Below are positions 24,016 to 36,232 of a stretch of DNA of 64,000 bases, piece after piece. The DNA comes from Ilex aquifolium (taxonomy: Eukaryota > Streptophyta > Magnoliopsida > Aquifoliales > Aquifoliaceae). The notes beneath the pieces were generated by a model that saw nothing but the letters and a program-made list of their open reading frames with translations, made no database searches and was not told where the DNA came from. The stretch covers positions 20,262,460-20,326,459 of the forward strand of contig OX637409.1 in the NCBI GenBank assembly GCA_951799425.1, written 5' to 3'. Position 1 is the first letter of the stretch. Each line of letters starts with the position of its first letter. Made by a program: the position numbers and the translations under genes.

Positions 24016-24894
24016 GTGAAAATTGGAGTTGAGTCCTCCTAGATGGACTTATAATGACTTGAGTCCGTCAAGGAAACTTATTTGGTGATAAGTCCATTTT
24101 TTATCTTACTAATAAGTACTTAAGTCCATTATTTTTTCAAATCCCAAAAATACTCTTAACAGTGTTATTGTGTTCAATTATAAAAACTTTAAAGACCTTG
24201 AAAGTAGCTTTAAATTAATTTCTTAAATTAGAAATTATTATCCCTTAATTTACTCCTAAATTAAAATTAAAATTTACTCTCTCTCTCTCGGTCTCTCTCT
24301 CGTTAGAAGAAGATCCTCTCATTCAATAATAAATGCAAACCGTAACGTAACATATATTTTTTTTTTCACAGTAACATCAACTTTTTATGCACAATAACAC
24401 GACTTTAACAAAAATCAAGAGGATATATGTTGCACAGTAACATTAACGAGATATTTTTTTTACACAGTAACATCAATGAAATATTAAACATGTTACTGTT
24501 TTTGTTAAACATGTTACTATTTTTGTTGAACATGTTCATATTTTTGCTGAACATGTTCATATTTCCTATTTTTTATGTTTAAATGTTACTATTTTTTTGT
24601 GTTTAAATGATAATGTTTTTTTGTATTTGAATGTTACTATTTTTTATTTTTAATGTTACTATATATATAATCATAACCTATATATGGATATAGATAGATA
24701 TGAGAGAGAAAAAAATTTAATATTAGTGAAACTCCTAAAATTTAGGAGTTTTTAATTTTTAGTTTTACTTCACTTCTAAAGGGAAGTGATAGTCTGGTAA
24801 AATTGACAAAAAACGGACTTCATAACAAATAAGTTTCATTGGCGGACTTTAGTCCAAACAAGTACATATAGGGGGACCGGTCTCCAAATTTCCC
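24016..24894. mobile_element. Non-autonomous Mutator-like element with internal GTTACT repeats
   Basis: Perfect 9 bp flanking repeat TTTTAAGAA (24007-24015 and 24895-24903). Long imperfect terminal inverted repeats of about 80 bp start GTGAAAATTGGAG and, reversed, GGGAAATTTGGAG, and both include a GGAAACTTATTTG-like stretch. The middle (24480-24660) repeats AACATGTTACTATTTTTGTT-like units. An inverted relative lies at 59250-60171. Confidence 0.85.
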
Positions 24895-24903
24895 TTTTAA
24901 GAA

Positions 24904-25870
24904 AGCCAAAATTTAACATACCCACCACGGGCCTAGCTCGAGTAACTTTGGGTGGTTACTAAGAGGGTCACTCTATCCTCCCATAGCGTCGGATTGACAT
25001 TTCCCGAAAATAACAGAACATTTAATGTAAATTTGTGGAGATTTCCATTCTATAATAGTGTAAGCTTAGATCAATTATAGGAATACTTATCAAGTTTATT
25101 TGCATCTGGAAGTGAATTCTAGCATGCATGTAATCTTCATATTGCAACCTACGTTTCCAAATTGAATAATTTGAAAAAAAAAAAAAAGAGAAGTTAACTT
25201 TATCATGGTATTAAAATTATCCTCTACTTTGATATAACTCTGTAAGATTGTCCTCTACTGGGTATCTGTTGCTTCAAATTTTGTTGTTATCGACGGATGA
25301 AACTCAATCGACAAACAGTTTTCGGGTGATTGCTTGTTAGGGGTTCAAATGTATTATTTCAAGACTTTCTTAGATAAATTTTAATGGATAAACATATAGT
25401 ACATGTAACTAATAAAAGAAGATTTCTTTATTAATTCAATCGAATGAACTACGGTGACAGAAAAGATTGGATTAACAACCATAATTGTAGCAGTAACTGT
25501 TTCCTAAAACTAATCTAACACTACTCTTAAAATGCTCAGATCATGGGTCTTGTAGGAGTTTGAATGTATCATTCATCTTCTCCACTATATGCCTTTATAG
25601 GCACTGTCCCTGACGATTTTGTCTCCATCGACAATTATCTGACTGATAACTCGGTTAGTTACTTCTTCTTTTCCAATGTGACTGTAGCTAATCATCTCCC
25701 GCCTCTCTTCAAATTCTGTCACGTGATATCTTCTTAATACATTCAGATTTGTCACATGTTCATGCATTAAACATTCCTAGGATTTTATATTTTAAGTCCA
25801 AACAGTATCAAATGAAGAAAAATCAATACACATTATTCGATCAATTGTATGATGTTAATTGTCCAATCAT
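24904..25870. other. Intergenic DNA and 3' flank of CNGC15
   Basis: No gene. The last ~250 bp probably contain the 3' UTR of CNGC15, transcribed leftward; I could not place the polyadenylation site. Confidence 0.4.
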
Positions 25871-28800
25871 TCATTCCTCATCTACAGAAAAATCAGGTTC
25901 TGGTGGCTTCTGCAGTGAACTCATGGCACTGGAATCTGACCCAAAGTCCATGTTAACACCCTTCCTAGTGCTTGCTGCCAACCTTGCTGCATATAGAGCC
26001 AAGCCTGACCCTAGTGGTGGCACATTTACCTCCAATTTTCCATGTAACTGTACAGATTCAGCAACTACTAGAGCCTTGAGTTCTGCTGCACTCTTACGCT
26101 TTTTATACCGACGCCACGCTGCTTGTATGAAACAAGCTGCCCATGTTCGCCAATGGTGTGAGTAAAATCTGAACTTGTGCCTGAGTTGTTTGCTGTGTAG
26201 CCTTCGAAACTGCGATGATACAAACGTCAAGTCATCTGCTATGAGAGCAAATGCCTCTACTTCGGAAATGGCTTTAACTGTTCGAGTAGATGAAGGCAGG
26301 ATGACACTGGGACGTGGATCAAGCGCCCATGTCAACAGTTCTTCTCCACAGAAATCGCCTGGACCGATACGACATGAATTGAAGAATCCAGTACGACCAC
26401 CATTTGTGGTGTAAGAATCTAGGTTTCCTCGAATTATGAAGAGCATTTCGTTAACAGGGTCCCCCTCCCTCACTAGGGTAGTGCCTTGGGTGGACAAGGC
26501 TGGTTTAAGCCTCTCACATATCGCATCTATCATCCTTTCATCCATTTGATCAAACAATGGAACCTGTGCATTTTCAGAGGAGTCAGACAAACAAGAAAAT
26601 TACACAAATGCTACTTTCAACTTGTTTTTAGATACCCTATTTCAAGTGGCCTCAATGGGTTTCAACAGAATATCTGAAGTTTCTACCACTGCATATCGAA
26701 CAAAAATTGAGACAGATTGTAGATACTAAGACTTACTCGTCGAACTAGATTATAACATAGGTGGCGCTTGATGTCTCTTCGGAGATCCAAAGGGAGGCCT
26801 TTAAGAAGAGCTTCTTCATCAACTCCTCGAGTAGCCACCCACTTATATTGATCATATTTTCGTACAGACTGCCTTAATTCTTGGGGTAGTTGCCTGTGAC
26901 GCATCCATCGTTCTGTATCAATTCTCTTGATCCTCCATTCTTCCAACCGAACTGTTGTAGATTGGAGGTAGGTCTGCCAATACATCGGTATAAGTGTATT
27001 GCTAAGGCATAAAATAAGGCCTCCAGGTACAAGCCCCAAACCCAAGGCCATTAAAATACCAGATTTCTTTAATACTAATCAAGTGCTTAAAGGTTAAGTA
27101 CTTGAGTCAACAAATATCAATTGACTTACTTGCATATTCCCAATGAGCAACGCAAAGAGAACCAAACCCAGAGTTGCTACTATGATGGCAAAACTTATTT
27201 CTCCAACATAAGTGCTTGTGGAAAGACTCTGCCCAAGAGAACTGCACTTGTTCAACCAAAACGCGTGTTGCATTAGAGTAAATATAAGAGCATGAATCAA
27301 AATTGATTCAGCGTTTGGATGACCCATGAAAATGAAACTGTCCACTTCTTTCACCAAACAAGCCACCAAACTATGATCTGTTTGGTAGCTCTATAGACCT
27401 TACAACTATTCAGGATTGGGATAATTGGAAGATTCGGAACTTCTATCCCTCTCTATTTCCCAGAAATTAAACGGGGACGCAAAATTAGCTTGCTGGCCTC
27501 ATTTATGCTAAAATGAGTTAAATCCAACCTCTTCAATGCATTTGGTGCAAATCCTTAAAAGCTGAATTACCACTATATAAATATCGAAAATCTGACAAAT
27601 AAAAAATCATCTTACTAATGTACATGAAGAAACTTTTTACAAGAAAGAGTACTGGAACAGACTGACCCGTCTTAGAATTAGTGGAAACGAGAAGGTAATG
27701 TTTTCATTTCCATGGGAAACAAAGTTCCTCCAACTTTAGAGAGCTTAAGAAAGCATCTTACCTTAGGTTCTTCAGGCCCCACCAAAGACAGTAGAAGTAC
27801 TTATTATAGAACATTGAGGAAGTAACTTCCGATGACACTGCATCACCATAAATACCGAATGGATAAGAGCTACTGTTTGGATTGCACAAATTTGTGACAT
27901 TGCTTGATTGGAACCATGAAATTCTATCACTATCTCCAACCCTCTGGCAATCAAAGAATCTGTATTCACAAGAAGGCTTATCAAAACTGCAGGCATGTCT
28001 CCAGCATGCTTCTTGCCTCTCGACAGATAGAAGGTACCAACAAGCTCCTAAAACCTAAAATGAAAAATAACAGTAGTAAACTGAAAGAGCTGAAAAAAAT
28101 TAACAATCTTATAGCAAATCAAGTATAGCCCTTAGTTTTAAACATAAAAGCATACTAAGAACAGTTATTCTCAATTTGGTTGCAAGGAACAGCAGGTGTT
28201 GAGGTCAACAACCCCTAATTCTAGCAAACAATCACAATAGATATGGATACTTCGATTTAAGTGCAACTGAGTTCCCTTGAACTTACATGACTTGCTAACA
28301 TGTAAAGTATCAAGTTGTAGGCAGCCCCTGCCCAAGCGGTCTCAGTCACAACACCAGTAGCCTTGACAATTTGTGTCGAGAGTGGAAATATAAGGAAAAG
28401 TCTCGGGAGGTACTGAAAAATGATAATGAAGCGAAGGACGTTTCTCGTGTTTACCATTATTGAACCCCCTAGATTGGGGATAACTACCCAAATTAATACC
28501 TGAAAGATAGAGAAAATACAGTGTCCTCAACATCATAGAACATTATCGTTTTCCTGAAAGGCACAAACCGACAGCATTTAGATTTGACATACCTGGGGAA
28601 GGGGCAGTGCAGCAATGAAATCAATCCAAAAACCTTTGCCCAAGTACCTTGATGCAATCTTAGAAGAGTCTATGACAAGCTCTCCTCTCCCAAATACACG
28701 AGAGGAAGGAGCAACATAAGCAGTATGAAACCGAAAATATATCTGAATCATGTAGAATACATCGGCAATCGATCTTATAATAGTAAGAACAACCTCAAGG

Positions 28801-29330
28801 GTATATCCAATATCTATGCAAACATCGTCTCGAAATACTGGCAAATAAAAGAAGAGAGGGTCCACAAACAAGGAAACTAAACATGCTGCTAAAAAGATTT
28901 TGTTCCACCGATGTATGGTTGGTCCTCGAGGATCCAGTATCTTTTTCTTCACTCTCTCATAGTCCTCTGAGAACACTCTTGATAAAACTTTTGCTTTCAA
29001 GGATCTTCCATTCGTGTCAGTCACCTTATCACCCTTCTTAGAGCTAAGCTCCTCTGGTACTTGTGTTACATCTATTTTGTATTTGACCTTAACCACACTA
29101 TCTCCTTTGATTTTATCATGGAATCTGAAAGTAATTATGTGATAATTAAACTTATAGGCCATTTGATGCCAAAATGCGAAGTAAATTGAAATATCAATCA
29201 GTCATAAACATGAAACTACCTATAGACTCAAAGAGTGACCATACATCAAATTTATGCTTTGTAAGAAACAACACAACAGTGAAGAACAAAAGGGATCATA
29301 CCTTACAGATCTGGAATCACCATACGCCAT
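25871..29330 (-). CDS. CNGC15: Cyclic nucleotide-gated ion channel, CNGC15 type
   Basis: Plant Ca2+-permeable channel. Seven coding exons: 29330-29302, 29124-28593, 28499-28287, 28054-27762, 27241-27130, 26973-26737, 26563-25871 (stop included); all GT-AG and in frame, 702 aa, normal for the family. Starts MAYGDSRSVRF, very close to the CNGC15 N-terminus but a few residues shorter after RF. Seen: S1 about residues 86-106, charged S4 region in exon 3 (VLRFIIIFQYLPRL), pore loop with GQS at about 359-361, C-linker (RKYDQYKWVATRGVDEEALL), phosphate-binding motif IGPGDFCGEELLTWA (about 539-553) and IQ motif FIQAAWRRYKKRK (about 617-629). In Arabidopsis and Medicago, CNGC15 acts at the nuclear envelope in nitrate or symbiotic Ca2+ signalling; I infer a similar role. 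A further 5' non-coding exon is possible (acceptor-like TTCTGCAG upstream of the ATG). Confidence 0.96.
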
Positions 29331-29940
29331 GGCAATCTGATGAAAGCGTCTTCAATTAGATGCTTTGATCTGCAGAACAATGAGAGAACAAAAGGTCTAT
29401 GAATGAGGCCATGAATCACCAGAAAATGACCAGTGATGACTCCTAAGCCACAAAGAAAGAAAGCCAAAACTAAGTCTTCCTTCAGTAGGAATCATGTGAA
29501 AAAATGAATCAACTTGGGGTTTAAAGCATTAGAAAGTCTCCTTTCCAGACCAGAATTTTGGGTCAAACATGTGACCAACTCTTTGAATTTCTTTCACTGT
29601 CAATTCCTACACCACTTTTTTCAGCAAAATCTGGATATTTCCCACTTCAATTGAAACAGAACGAGTCAAAAACCATGAATTATATATTACATAATTATGT
29701 CAAGATCCTATTTATATGTCAACTAATTATATTAAAATTTCATGTTATACCCATTATCTGAAATTGCATTATTTTTTCTCATGCTCAAAGAGATCATAAA
29801 AACACTAACTAGCCATTCTAAACCCCCCCCTCCCCCCCCCCCCCAAACACACAAATCAAATTATGTCAAGCAGATGAAAAAGAATATACAGAGAAATTAT
29901 GCATTAACCATGATACTGAAAAAGCATTGTTACAAAAGTT

Positions 29941-29974
<34 letters not shown>

Positions 29975-30508
29975 CACACGAGCATTTTGTTTCCAGGGAC
30001 TACCCAATAATTTGCAAGTCTTAAACCAATCTTTTTTCCATTTTGTTATGATGCTGTCTCCTTCTCTGTATGACTTAGTGAGTTCTTTGAACGCTGCAAC
30101 TTTCTGATCTCCTACTAATTCTTTGTCAGAGGAAAGAAAGGATCAAAATAAATTTAAATACCCATAAGTAGTATTAATTAAGGGAAAAAAAAAAACAGAA
30201 AATTGGAAAGTCGGCTGCAAGGAAGGCGTGAAAAACAATATAATACAGTAAGAGACTTTCTCTCTCCTTGTTCTTGTCACCCCATGGTCAAGAACAGCCA
30301 ACGTTTGGAAGCGACAAAATAAATATGTCCATTTTACATTGCTAGAAATGACATGAGAGACAAAAAAGAAAGTTTGAATCTGTCCAGACAAGAGATGGTT
30401 CAGATTAGGGGTTGAAGTTGAACTGTTGAACTGTGGGGGTTGTTTATTTATTTATTTTTAATTTTTTTTGCCATTTTTTTTGCAGGCGGATACTTATTTT
30501 ATTCGGTT
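29331..30508. other. 5' flank of CNGC15
   Basis: Presumed promoter and leader of CNGC15. Contains a C8-T-C13 tract at 29823-29844 and a (TG)n(AG)n microsatellite at 29941-29974. No gene. Confidence 0.45.
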
Positions 30509-30518
30509 TTTACATTTT

Positions 30519-32406
30519 GGGTAAATTAAATTCACGCCCCTAAAGTTTGTCATTAAATCACACGGACCCCCTCAGGTATAGGAAATTATACTGGCATCCC
30601 CTGTCAGTAACGGTAAGCTAACAACAACAACAAAAAAAGTAAAATGACTATTATACCCTTCAATAAAAAAATAAACACCACGAAACTCAACCCACCTGAT
30701 ACCAAATCCAAACCCGACCCGAAACCAACCACTAACCCAAACCCAAATGCAAACTCTTGCCCCAAAACAACCTGATTCTCTCTCTCTCCCTCCCTTCTCT
30801 GCCTTTCTCCTCCCTCCACAACGCCACCCTTACCGTTACCTACACTCCATTAACCTCCACAACCACATCCCAACCAATTTATGTAAATTGGAGAGGATAC
30901 CGATAGGTCTAGGTCCGAAAATTGGGTTGATGGCCTGGGATTGGAGTGGTAATTCCCCAGTAGAAATTGCAGTCATGCAGCTATTGGTGGTGTCAACAAT
31001 AGCGTTTTGTGCCCAATAAGTGCCTCTGCTGTGGGTGGTCATAGTGTTCTTAGTGGACGTGGTGGAATTGGACGCAATTTTGGAGGCGGTAAAACTGCTC
31101 AAACCAACGCCTGTTATGGTAATATTCATGGAGGAACTGGAGATGTTTGTAGTGGCAATTATGGGCTCGGACCTCCTGCTTCTAGCACATCCTTTTCTCT
31201 TCGCGATGGATCTGTGCATGTGTGTCTGGTTTGGTGGCGAAGATGCAGTGAGGACGATCTGTGATTGAGGTTAAACCAGTTTGATGGATTGCCATGGGCT
31301 TTGTTGGGTTTGGGGTTTTTGGTTCATGTGGTGGTGGTTGTTTAAGAGAGAGAGAGAGAGAGAGAGAAGGGTGGTGCCACAAGAGAGACAGTGGAAAAGG
31401 GTTTGGCAGTGGTGGCAAAGGTAAGGGAGCGTGGCGGTGGTGGGTATGGCATTGAGGGGGAGGGGGAAAAGAAAGTGTGTGTGTGTGTGTTTTGTGGAGG
31501 ATGGTGGGGCCATGAGAGAGACAATGAAGGAGGCTATGGCGGCGGTGCAGGCAAAGGCAGAGGATAATTGCGTTGGTGGGTATAATCAGGGGTGGCACTG
31601 GTGTCTTGTCAGATCCGTTCGAATTGGTGTCGGATACTAGTTAATTTTAATTTAATTTAATTAAATAATCACGTCGTTTCAATTGACTTATTTATTTTTT
31701 GTCAAATCCATATTCGTATTCGTATTGATCATATAAAACATCGAATAAAAAATTTAATGCTAAAATTTAATTCTCAAATTCTATTATCAATTAATTGAAT
31801 ATATTCTCAATTTTTTTTTATAAATTAAAAATTAATTTAATAAACATAACAATAATAATGAGTAAGAATTTTTTTTGTATAATAATTATGTCAATGTTTA
31901 ATAAACAATAACAAATATTTAGTATTTTATTTCTATAAAATTAGTTAAACGTGTTAATCATCTCAATTTCGTGTTATTCATGTTTGGACATTAACTCAAT
32001 CCATTTATTATTCGTGTTGAGAAATGATCAACCATAACCCATTAATTTCGTTTCGAATTCGAATCATGTTTTCATGTTATGTCAGAAATTGTCACCTCTA
32101 TATATAGAATGGGATACTTCTTTGACCAAATTGAAGTATTGAATAAATTTTAGCTAATAATTTTGACTTATTTTTTGACCAAATTAATAGTTATCTAGTA
32201 TTTGGTCTTGTATGGGTAATTTGGGAATTTTATGGCAAATATATATTGATGTCATCAAAATTTAACTACTTTTTAAACGGATCTAAATGGTTGGGGGCTA
32301 TGTGTTACATGCAACCAAATCTCAAGGGATTATGGTGTAATTTTTCATACCTGAGGGGTCAGTATGATTTAATGACAAACTTTAACAGGTGTGAATGTAA
32401 TTCGCC
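30519..32406. mobile_element. Mutator-like element with GC-richer cargo (possible Pack-MULE)
   Basis: About 85 bp terminal inverted repeats share AAAGTTTGTCATTAAATCA and CCCCTCAGGTAT. They are flanked by TTTACATTTT (30509-30518) and TTTATATTTT (32407-32416), a Mutator-sized duplication with one change. The interior 30830-31600 is clearly less AT-rich than its surroundings, with long open frames on both strands (about 31219-30836 minus, 31007-31268 plus), but I recognise no protein family. A hAT-like element is nested at 31588-32098. Confidence 0.72.
31588..32098. mobile_element. hAT-like MITE nested in the Mutator-like element
   Basis: Ends CAGGGGTGGCAC and, reversed, AGAGGTGACAATTTC. Same family as 49236-49757, with shared phrases such as AAACGTGTTAATC and GTCAACCATAACCC-like sequence near the right end. 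Possible 8 bp duplication TATAATCA/TATATATA is imperfect. Boundaries within a few bases. Confidence 0.6.
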
Positions 32407-32416
32407 TTTATATTTT

Positions 32417-34055
32417 TGTCCATCCGTGGCGTACGGTTGGGTTTACACTGCTGTACACTTGTACCTATTATTATAGAAAGTAAATATTGACTGTACGGAT
32501 TATAACTTATATAAATGTATGATCAATCTTAAAACATTAAGATTAATCATGAAATTACAACGTTTGAAGGTTAAGTTATAATTTTAAAAAATCAAATTAC
32601 AATTCGTAAAAAAGAGTTACAACTGTTCAAGGGATCTATGATCGATCATGCACTTCTCTCGATAATTGTAAATTCTCTTTTCAAAAGTATAATCTTACCA
32701 TTAAAAGTAATAATTTTTTATACGATATCGAACCTATTTTTGGGGTAGTGTAAATATTTCCTCCCGTATAATGCAATGGGAAATATTGATTGTAATGGAT
32801 GATATCACTTCATCATTAATGCATAACATTATTAATAAAAAAAAATCCATTAAATAGTTTTTTGTAGGTGAATATTGTTAAAATTAACCAAAAAATCTAC
32901 ACAAATGTCAAGTGAGTTAACTAAAAGTGATAATTTATTTGTTGACACCTAAAAAATTAATTTAATTTATTGACATAATAATGTGTTAAGTGATAGAGTT
33001 CCAATAAAAAAATCCAACATTTACCTTCACAAGAATACTATTTCCCAATACTATTATACCATGACACTGTCATATCATTACGTTAATAAATTAAGTCAAA
33101 TTTTTATATCCCCCAATAATATTACTCTTCTATTAGTTTTTACGAGTGAATTGAAAAAAATAGGTTGATTGCTTCGAATTTACATTTATAAAAAAAAGTT
33201 AAAAGTATGATAACAATTACATAGTTTTCATTACTTCATAAATGTAATTGGAAGGAATAAATCGGAGAGGGAAAGTCTACGGTACCGATTTTTTGTTGGT
33301 ATTGGTATCGTCGCATATCACTTTTTATGGTAAAGTTACAATTTTGAAAAGATAAGTTTCATTTACTCAAGGGAATGTCATGAATGATCACAAACACTCA
33401 TGATCAATCATAAATTCTCGGTATCGATTACAATCTTTTATGATTGATCATACCTTATAACATTATAATTTTCAGTACCTACGGGATAACATCTCAAGTT
33501 TGAATTTAACACTTTGACATATCCAATGGTTATGTTGACTTATTAGGTGTGTTGTGTACGTAAGATTGTGGTTGCTTATAGATTGAAAAGTGATGTAAAA
33601 CATTATTTGAATTTAATGTGGAGACTTCTTAATCTTGGGAATTAATCAATTATAGTTATTAAATTTTAAGTGAGTTTCATATGTGTTGAAACTCATATTT
33701 AATTCAATGATTACATGAAATTAAATCTCTAATTAAGTCTTTTATAACATTACGGTTGTTCTAAATAACACTTATTAATGTAGGGAAGAGGATAAAAAGA
33801 AAAGTAAAACAAACGAAAAGGAATAATGGAAATAAATCGTTGATTTGTGCACAAATACGGATTTAGATTCTTATTCTAGGTTTGTTGATTCACAAATAAC
33901 GTCAATCCTAAAGGTTTCAATAACTCTATTGATTCTTGAGAATGTTAGAAGAATTGAAAAGAAAAGAGGCAATCCTCTTAATTGTATTCAATGATAAAAA
34001 ACTATTTTGTCCTATGACTTACCGGACTTTAAATAGCAGTAAAAACCTAAAACAA
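32417..34055. other. Intergenic, no gene seen
   Basis: 33270-33495 is another copy of the dispersed inverted-repeat family (GTCTACGGTACCG left, CAGTACCTACGGG right); 32500-32750 carries related phrases. The rest is AT-rich. Confidence 0.5.
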
Positions 34056-34058
34056 CTA

Positions 34059-34672
34059 GGGTTTGTTTGTTTAGAAGGAGAATGAAAGAAAATGCAAGAA
34101 AGATAATTTTTTAAAAATTTTCATGTGTTTGGTTAGCATAAAAAGAAAAAAGACAGAAAAAATAATTTTATTTCATACTTGAATTTTCTCACAAATAATC
34201 AATATTTTTTATTGTAAAAAACACAAGAAAATGCAAGAAAATTATGATCTACAACTAACTTTATATTTTACCTTTAATTTTCTTAAAATATTTTATTAGT
34301 TATTAATTTAAAATTTTTTTGATATGAATTTTGATTAATCATATAATTTGGCTCAAAGACCTTTGTGTTAGTAATTGTCCTAGAATTAGGTTTTGAGCCA
34401 TTTTTTTAAAAAAAATTTAACTTTCAATAATAATTACATTTTTTTAGACCGATTTAATATAATTAAAGATAATTTAGACAATTATAAAAAATTTCTTATA
34501 AATTTCATTTCTTTCAAACAATAGAGTTATTTTTAAAAAAAAAAATTCATAATTTTTTCATTCTAACCAAATACATGCATTAAAATATATTTTCTATCAT
34601 TTTCTTTTCTTTCACTTCACTTTCTATCATTTTCACTTTCCATCATTTTTTTATTCCTAACCAAACAGACCC
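34059..34672. mobile_element. Tourist/PIF-like MITE
   Basis: 614 bp with ends GGGTTTGTTTGTTTAG and, reversed, GGGTCTGTTTGGTTAG, flanked by CTA on both sides (34056-34058 and 34673-34675). Non-coding, AT-rich interior. Confidence 0.75.
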
Positions 34673-34883
34673 CTAGGAAATTAGAGTCCTAAATAAATTA
34701 GAAAACTAAATAAAATAAAATTCTAATTAAACTAGTAAATAATATAAAATAGTTTCCTAATTAAATTAAGAAATACAAAAAATCTCCTAAATTTTCTTAA
34801 TTGAATGATATTGACCACATTAAAAAAAAATATTAAAATTTTTGTCATTTATTATGCATTATTATTTTATTCTGCATCACTTA

Positions 34884-35610
34884 TGATGGGCCAAGCCCAA
34901 GGGCTCAACTCATATTATAAAGCCCGGTCCAAGTTTATAGCCCAACTCCAAGAGATCCAGCAAGTCCCGCCCGATGTGGTCAACCCGGTCAAGCTCATCA
35001 GGCTCAAGGAGCTACATCAGACGGGAAGTATGGAAGGGTCATCCAAAAGCCTCCTCCTAACCACCTTGGAGTAAGGGTCATCCAAGAGCCTCCTCCTAGC
35101 CAACTTGAAGTAAGGGTCATCCAAGAGCCTCATCCTCAAGGCCCATCCAAGAGCCTCATCCTCGTCGCCTGGAGAGAGTCAACATTCCGTTATCATTTGA
35201 CCAAGTCCTTTGGAATGCACTATAACTCCCTTGCCCGTTGAGGAGAGGAAAGGTCGTCAAGCCATTTAACTACTATTAAATCACTCTAATAACCGCCAGA
35301 CTAGCTATTCAATTACTACGCTGAGCGACTATAAAATGTAAGCTCCACCAACACTTGGGGGGAACAAGACACTGATTCAGGCATCAGACTCATTGGAGAT
35401 AATTCTTTCTCCCTCTCTCAAAGCTTGTAACAATTTGCTCTCTCTCCACATCGGAGTTAATAAAATACCCGGCGAACCTAGTCATTCAAAGTGGACATAG
35501 GTCATGTTGACCGAACCACTATAAACCTTGTCTTCTCTTTCTCTACTTATTTTACTGCATTTTATACTATTTACTTGACTGTGGTGTGCAAACCAATTTA
35601 TGCATCATCA
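34884..35610 (+). mobile_element. Solo LTR with U3 minisatellite
   Basis: 727 bp unit starting TGATGGGCC and ending GCATCATCA, flanked by the perfect 5 bp repeat ACTTA (34879-34883 and 35611-35615). TATAAAA at about 35330, AATAAA at 35459, and ACCGAACCACTATAAA near 35510. U3 contains a 39 bp tandem repeat. Related to the LTR at 62079-62970 (same GCATCATCA end and CCGAACCACTATA box). No internal retrotransposon sequence remains. Confidence 0.9.
35034..35165. repeat. Minisatellite, 39 bp period, ~3.4 copies
   Basis: Units start AAGGGTCATCCAAGAGCCTC at 35034, 35073 and 35112, with a shortened copy from about 35140. Located in U3 of the solo LTR. Confidence 0.9.
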
Positions 35611-35615
35611 ACTTA

Positions 35616-36030
35616 TCCTCCCAAGTTTGTATCCCAAGATCTAATTTTTCGTAAAATAGTAGGTGCAAACTGTTGTATTCGTAAATTAGACCTCTAAATT
35701 TTCTTGTTCAAAATTTTCACAACAAAGTCAACATGCACCTAAATATATGCAATCTCTTGGAAAAATGTTTGGATTGTAATCCTAAAACTGTTTTTTTTGT
35801 TTTCAAATACAAAAATCAAGTTAAAACGTGTTTGGACGGACTGTTTTTCGGAACAATTTTGGAAAAAATAAGGAAGACTCTTTTTTAGATTTTTCCAAAA
35901 ATAAGGAACATATAAAAGGTGTTTTTGAGTGTTTTGAAGAAAAAAACGTGGAGAATAGCAAAAACACGTGCATCATTTACTGTGCACTTAAGTGGGAGTA
36001 AAAAATGCCCCCTTTTTTTTTTTTTTTTCT
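35616..36030. other. Upstream region of ATG4, repeat-derived in part
   Basis: 35770-35960 contains AAACTGTTTTTT / GGACTGTTTTTCGG phrases like the inverted-repeat relics at 385-860 and 50590-50810. A T17 tract lies at about 36012-36028. The ATG4 promoter presumably lies here. Confidence 0.4.
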
Positions 36031-36232
36031 TTTCTCTCTCCCCGATCATCTTGGCCTGAACTCTCTTCTCTCTCCCCGATATTAAGCCCTTGTCTCTCTG
36101 CCCTTCAACTTCAGCCGTCATCTTCACTTCAACCCCGACGATTGAGAGCTCTCTCCGGCGAAATATCCTCGGCTGAGAAGGTGTCCTCTCCACCTGAAGC
36201 AGACGCCCAATCTCTGGATCTCCTCTAGTGAG
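36031..36232 (+). other. ATG4: Candidate 5' leader exon of ATG4
   Basis: CT-rich, GC-richer segment followed by a donor-like AG|GTGCGGATCT at 36232/36233. An acceptor TTTCCAG at 39140-39146 opens the second leader exon (39147-39254), giving a leader intron of about 2.9 kb. The exact transcription start is unknown and the pairing is inference. Confidence 0.4.

Noticed and set aside
25749-26414. Plus-strand ORFs of 138 and 79 codons
   Set aside because: Antisense shadows of CNGC15 exon 7.
30604-30819. 71-codon minus-strand ORF (MEGGERQRREG...)
   Set aside because: Composition follows a CT-rich tract and GACCCGAAACC motifs within the Mutator-like element; no domain.
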